Assembly: GCF_005519465.1 (NCBI RefSeq) | Contig: NZ_CP027858.1 | Coordinates: 2,604,001-2,668,000 of the forward strand | Direction of reading: 5' to 3' | Source of the DNA: Streptomyces clavuligerus | Lineage (GTDB): Bacteria; Actinomycetota; Actinomycetes; Streptomycetales; Streptomycetaceae | Length of the DNA: 64,000 bases | Shown here: positions 61,896 through 64,000 of the stretch, piece by piece | How positions within the stretch are numbered: position 1 is the stretch's first letter | Layout of the letters: the number at the start of each line of letters is the position of its first letter | Translations under genes and position numbers: made by a program | Notes under the pieces: generated by a model | What the model saw: only the letters and a program-made list of their open reading frames with translations | Databases searched by the model: none | Told to the model about the DNA's origin: nothing

Positions 61896-63791
61896 TCAGG
61901 GCAGTTCCTGGCGCATCTCCTCCGGGCACGGCGTGCCGCGCTGTATGTCGTACGGGGCCGCGAGCCGGTAGGTCCCGGCGCGGGGGGCGACCAGCTCGGT
62001 CCACTCGTCGCCCTCGTCGTCCTCGTCCAGCTTGATCAGACAGCCACCCGGATTGGTGAACGACTTGGGTGACCCCTCGGGCCGCTGCTGGGACTCCTCG
62101 GTCTCCTCCGGGCTCTCGACCTTGTCGCCCTTCTCGTCGACGAGGCTCAGCCAGGGCGAGTACGGAATCCTGATCCGCACCCGGCCCTCCTGCGCGACCC
62201 GGATGCGGACCTCGCCCGCGGTCGCCTGCTCCACCGTGGCCGGGGGGTCCGCCATCGGGACCGGGTCGCGCACCTTGAAAAGCTGCCAGTTCGCGTCGCC
62301 CCAGATCCGTTCCAGATAGGGCAGCCCGCCCTGGACCAGCTCCGCCTCCCGCTCGGCCCCGACATCGGGCGTGCCCTCGGGCAGCACGACATAGCGGACG
62401 GCCCAGCGCTCCAGCCAGGCGCGGTAGTCCACGGCGGTGAGCGGGTTCTCCTTGTCGTAGAAGATCGCGTTCCGCTCCATGTCGGCCTGTCGGTTCCAGC
62501 CGCGCGCCAGATGGACGTACGGGGCGAGCGCCGACGCCTCCCGGTGGCTGCTGGCGGGGACCACCTCGACCCGGCCCTTCTCCGCGTCGACCTCCTGGAG
62601 CTTGTTGACCAGCGGCGCCAGCTCGAAGTTCCAGGACGCGGTGGGGGCCGTCCGCAGGATGTCGTCGACCCCCTTGAAGCCGACCCAGACGTTCATCCCC
62701 ACCACGGCGAGAACCAGCGCGTACCACTTCCGGGAGCGCGGCACGGTGTACGGAAGGACCGCGAGCAGCGCCACCCCGGCGAAGAGCATCGGCAGCCGGG
62801 AGATGTTCGAACCGATCTGGGAATCTATCGCCCAGGCGAGGAAGACCCCGAGGGCGTAGACGCCGGAGGCCACCTTGACCGTGCGCCACTCCTTCGGGAC
62901 GAGGAGGCAGACCAGCACGCCGTAGACGAAGGGCAGGGACGAGGACGCGATCGACATCGGCTGGGTGCCGGAGAAGGGGAACAGCCAGGCCGAGAGCCCC
63001 ACGACCGCGACCGGCGGCAGCCCGATGGCGTACGCGCCGGGCCTGCGGCCGTTGAGGAAGAGCGCGGCGGCGACCACCCCGAGGAAGAGTCCGGCGACCG
63101 GGCTGGACGCGGTGGCGAGCGCGGCGAGCGGGGCGGCGACGGCGCCCTTCGCCCAGCGGTGGTACCGCCAGCGGTGCGGCCAGCAGAAGACGGCGGCGAC
63201 GGCGCCGACCGCGAACATCATGCCGAGGCCGAAGGTGACCCGGCCCGACAGCGCGTTGCAGAGGAAGGCGAACACCCCGGCGAGCGCGCAGGCCAGCGGA
63301 TTGCGCACGGCCCGCAGCCGCACCAGGATCAGCGCCGTCAGGGCCGCCGACACGGTGCCCGCGACCATCATGGTCGGCCGGACACCGATGACCGACATCA
63401 GATAGGGCGAGACGACGCTGTACGAGACGGGGTGCATCCCGCCGTACCAGGCGAGGTTGTACGCGGAGTCGGGGTGGCGGCCGACGAACTCGGCCCAGGC
63501 GTCCTGGGCGGCCAGATCGCCGCCGCTGTTGGCGAAGAAGAAGAACCAGAGCACATGGGTGAAGGCCGCGACCGCGGTCGCGACCAGGACGGGGCGGCGC
63601 GACAGCCGGTCCCGGGCGTCGGCGAGGACTCCGGCGGCGCCCGGCCCTCTGCGGTCGGGGCCTCCCGGCTCCCCCGCCTGCGGTGCCGTCCCCTGTATTC
63701 GGGGTCCGGCCGGTCCGGCGCTGCCCGTGGACCCCGCGGGTCCGGTACGGGTGCTGTGGCCGTCCGTCCGGACCGGCTCAGCGGTACTCAC
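61896..63791 (-). CDS. Large polytopic membrane protein (GT-C-like, putative glycosyltransferase)
   Basis: A 631-residue protein with a Gly/Pro/Thr-rich cytoplasmic N-terminus (1-60), about ten membrane helices (60-370) and an extracytoplasmic C-terminal domain (380-631). The first outer loop carries acidic residues (GGDLAAQDAWAEFVGRHPDS), as in GT-C glycosyltransferases, and the C-terminal part is soluble (WLERWAVRYVVLPEGTPD ... VQEGRVRIRIPYSPWLS). Annotators may call it an MFS-like protein, but no MFS motif is apparent. GTG 63791 has GGGGAGAG upstream. Role perhaps in cell-envelope glycan assembly; substrate unknown. Confidence 0.7.
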   Translation of the reverse strand: MSTAEPVRTDGHSTRTGPAGSTGSAGPAGPRIQGTAPQAGEPGGPDRRGPGAAGVLADARDRLSRRPVLVATAVAAFTHVLWFFFFANSGGDLAAQDAWAEFVGRHPDSAYNLAWYGGMHPVSYSVVSPYLMSVIGVRPTMMVAGTVSAALTALILVRLRAVRNPLACALAGVFAFLCNALSGRVTFGLGMMFAVGAVAAVFCWPHRWRYHRWAKGAVAAPLAALATASSPVAGLFLGVVAAALFLNGRRPGAYAIGLPPVAVVGLSAWLFPFSGTQPMSIASSSLPFVYGVLVCLLVPKEWRTVKVASGVYALGVFLAWAIDSQIGSNISRLPMLFAGVALLAVLPYTVPRSRKWYALVLAVVGMNVWVGFKGVDDILRTAPTASWNFELAPLVNKLQEVDAEKGRVEVVPASSHREASALAPYVHLARGWNRQADMERNAIFYDKENPLTAVDYRAWLERWAVRYVVLPEGTPDVGAEREAELVQGGLPYLERIWGDANWQLFKVRDPVPMADPPATVEQATAGEVRIRVAQEGRVRIRIPYSPWLSLVDEKGDKVESPEETEESQQRPEGSPKSFTNPGGCLIKLDEDDEGDEWTELVAPRAGTYRLAAPYDIQRGTPCPEEMRQELP

Positions 63792-64000
63792 TGCGACTCT
63801 CCCCGTCTCCCGGTCCGGTGTCTTCCTCGCCCGGCTGTCCTCGTTCGGTCACGACTGCCTTCGTCCGGATGCTCTCACCCGGCCGCCCTTGCCCGACCGC
63901 TCTCGTCCGGTCACTTTCGCCCCTGCCGGCGCGGCCGCCACTTCCACCCGAATGCATCAGATTCCATCCAATTGCATCCGATATTGTCCGATGGAAACGG
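63792..64000. other. Right-edge spacer
   Basis: Upstream DNA of the membrane-protein gene; it becomes AT-richer at the very end (GAATGCATCAGATTCCATCC and GCATCCGATATTGTCCGATG). It probably holds that gene's promoter; no gene is seen. Confidence 0.4.

Noticed and set aside
61896..63791. Calling the large membrane protein an MFS transporter
   Set aside because: No MFS loop motif and a large outer C-terminal domain; GT-C-like architecture fits better, though unproven.

Overview
The window is 64 kb of very GC-rich DNA (well over 70% by eye) with GTG/ATG starts, translationally coupled GTGA/ATGA overlaps, futalosine-pathway menaquinone genes, DUF3558 lipoproteins, a DUF2637 protein and GH19 chitinases with chitin-regulon promoter boxes. 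This fits a Streptomyces chromosome; the species cannot be fixed from the sequence alone. About 57 protein genes, one tRNA and one pseudogene fragment can be supported.

Region 1 (1-13.4 kb) is mostly menaquinone supply: menG, mqnC, mqnA, mqnE and a UbiX-UbiA-UbiD run (10168-13404) for the late steps. Among them sit a cold-shock gene with a structured leader and a DAACS-type symporter behind a cysteine-rich leader peptide and an operator-like palindrome. Region 2 (13.5-21.2 kb) holds system II cytochrome c maturation (TlpA/ResA, CcdA, ResB, CcsB) next to a phosphoglycerate-mutase-like protein and hemL, so quinone, haem and cytochrome c supply are grouped.

Region 3 (21.4-35.6 kb) is mixed: a Mut7-C RNase-type protein, an FAD monooxygenase, YnfA, an SDR enzyme, a guanine deaminase with its own MFS transporter, the RNA ligase RtcB, two DUF3558 lipoproteins and a DUF2637 membrane protein. 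Two long gene-free stretches (about 23.9-24.6 and 34.5-35.3 kb) consist of diverged GC-rich direct repeats. Region 4 (35.7-42.5 kb) is a clear actinobacterial version of the uncharacterised E. coli yhf operon: a PRD protein, YhfU, YhfT, YhfV, YhfS and YhfX in one coupled run. YhfS carries an extra C-terminal tail of about 320 residues built from DNA repeats.

Region 5 (42.5-52.5 kb) has a secreted protein of unknown role, divergent class I lysS and argS, a DUF1876 protein, two tandem GH19 chitinases with the same promoter box, and hemB. Region 6 (52.8-55.4 kb) starts at a tRNA-Arg(CCT) and looks like the scar of an integrated element: a truncated FO synthase (fbiC) end, AT-richer DNA with one ParB-like gene, and a possible insertion-sequence end. 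Region 7 (55.4-64 kb) contains a TrmB/LuxR-type regulator, a tiny secreted peptide with a duplicated DMSWQ motif, two paralogous secreted proteins that join the same tachylectin-like propeller to different wall-hydrolase domains, a zinc-ribbon membrane protein and a large polytopic membrane protein.
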